A model generated the notes under the pieces. That model was given only the letters and a program-made list of their open reading frames with translations. It ran no database searches and was not told the origin of the DNA. The position numbers and the translations under genes were made by a program. 64,000 nucleotides of DNA from positions 5,146,001 through 5,210,000 of the forward strand of contig NZ_CP060497.1 in NCBI RefSeq assembly GCF_014334135.1. Reading direction: 5' to 3'. How positions within the stretch are numbered: position 1 is the first letter of the stretch; every line of letters begins with the position of its first letter. This DNA comes from Olivibacter sp. SDN3. Lineage in GTDB: Bacteria > Bacteroidota > Bacteroidia > Sphingobacteriales > Sphingobacteriaceae. Positions 63,737 to 64,000 of this stretch are shown here, piece after piece.

Positions 63737-64000
63737 ATGAACCGAAAAGAAATTGACCAATTTTTAACTAAAGTTGCCGCAAATGAGCACTCTGACAAAG
63801 ATCTTGAACGCTTTAGGAAATGGTTGTCGTATACACCAAAACCGGAAGCCAATGATGCCTTAAATCGTTATATTGAGGTCGTTCAATTGACTGAAACTGT
63901 CGATACCGATAGACTATCACGCATTTCCCAAGAAATTGAACAGAAGTTGGATTGGAAACAGAAAAATGCAGCCAGACATCTGCCTCTGTTCATTAAAATC
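63737..64000 (+). CDS. FecR-family anti-sigma factor, N-terminal part (truncated by window end)
   Basis: 88 residues from ATG 63737 to the window end, frame open throughout. The sequence begins MNRKEIDQFLTKVAANEHSD and continues with KDLERFRKWLSYTP and an acidic-basic helical region, the cytoplasmic sigma-binding portion of FecR proteins in Bacteroidota. The FecR domain and receptor gene should follow to the right. No sigma gene is found directly upstream, where it is usually expected. Confidence 0.8.
   Translation, partial: MNRKEIDQFLTKVAANEHSDKDLERFRKWLSYTPKPEANDALNRYIEVVQLTETVDTDRLSRISQEIEQKLDWKQKNAARHLPLFIKI

Noticed and set aside
1-64000. CRISPR arrays, defence islands, prophage genes, tRNA or rRNA genes
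   Set aside because: No spaced direct repeats, cas-like genes, phage structural genes or structural RNA genes were recognised.

Overview
The window is from a member of the Bacteroidota, most likely a Sphingobacteriaceae-type bacterium. The evidence is several SusC/SusD outer-membrane pairs, STN-domain SusC receptors behind FecR anti-sigma and ECF sigma genes, a one-protein hybrid two-component regulator with an AraC output domain, many Cys-lipoprotein signals, AT-rich intergenic DNA and an IS1182-type element with Bacteroidota-like ends. I saw no rRNA, tRNA or CRISPR array. Both window ends cut genes: a SusC receptor on the left and a FecR-type anti-sigma gene on the right.

Layout. (1) 1-4078, minus: ECF sigma, FecR and an STN-SusC receptor, a cell-surface signalling cassette whose SusD must lie outside. 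(2) 4328-9253: an aldo/keto reductase, a DUF4198 protein, and a TonB receptor with a Cys-X-X-Cys plug motif followed by an exported thioredoxin. (3) 9254-9784: a non-coding stretch with strong inverted repeats and a possible reverse-transcriptase fragment. (4) 9785-12502: an M14 carboxypeptidase. (5) 12666-14473: an IS1182-type insertion sequence. (6) 14530-29345: a complete fructan utilisation locus: two GH32 proteins, DUF4960 surface protein, SusD, SusC, fructokinase and MFS sugar porter on minus, with a divergent hybrid two-component sensor on plus. (7) 29405-34131: a ureohydrolase-fold protein, an aldo/keto reductase divergent from an HxlR regulator, a NIPSNAP protein and an AEC-type permease.

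(8) 34291-44315, all minus: sigma, FecR, STN-SusC, SusD, a small lipoprotein, a FAD oxidoreductase and an aminotransferase. The last two carry twin-arginine-type export signals. The FAD enzyme is a D-amino-acid-oxidase homologue whose family C-terminal segment sits in front of the Rossmann motif, that is, a circular permutation. Together this looks like a SusCD-fed periplasmic amino-acid oxidation locus. (9) 44561-55410, all minus and tightly spaced: SusC, SusD, two large DoxX-like membrane proteins, a SoxD-like cytochrome c lipoprotein, a SoxC-like molybdopterin sulfite dehydrogenase and a FAD oxidoreductase. This coupling of a SusCD importer to an orphan SoxCD module is the second unusual system. 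(10) 55735-62083, minus: M28 peptidase, TlpA-like thioredoxin, GH172 (DUF2961) and a HEXXH lipoprotein. (11) 62239-64000, plus: a DUF922 HEXXH protein, a metallo-beta-lactamase-fold hydrolase and the start of another FecR anti-sigma gene whose start codon sits beside a strong hairpin.

The main biological suggestions are the permuted DAAO with its exported aminotransferase, and the SusCD-DoxX-SoxCD operon. Both rest on motif reading and gene order and have not been tested by database search.
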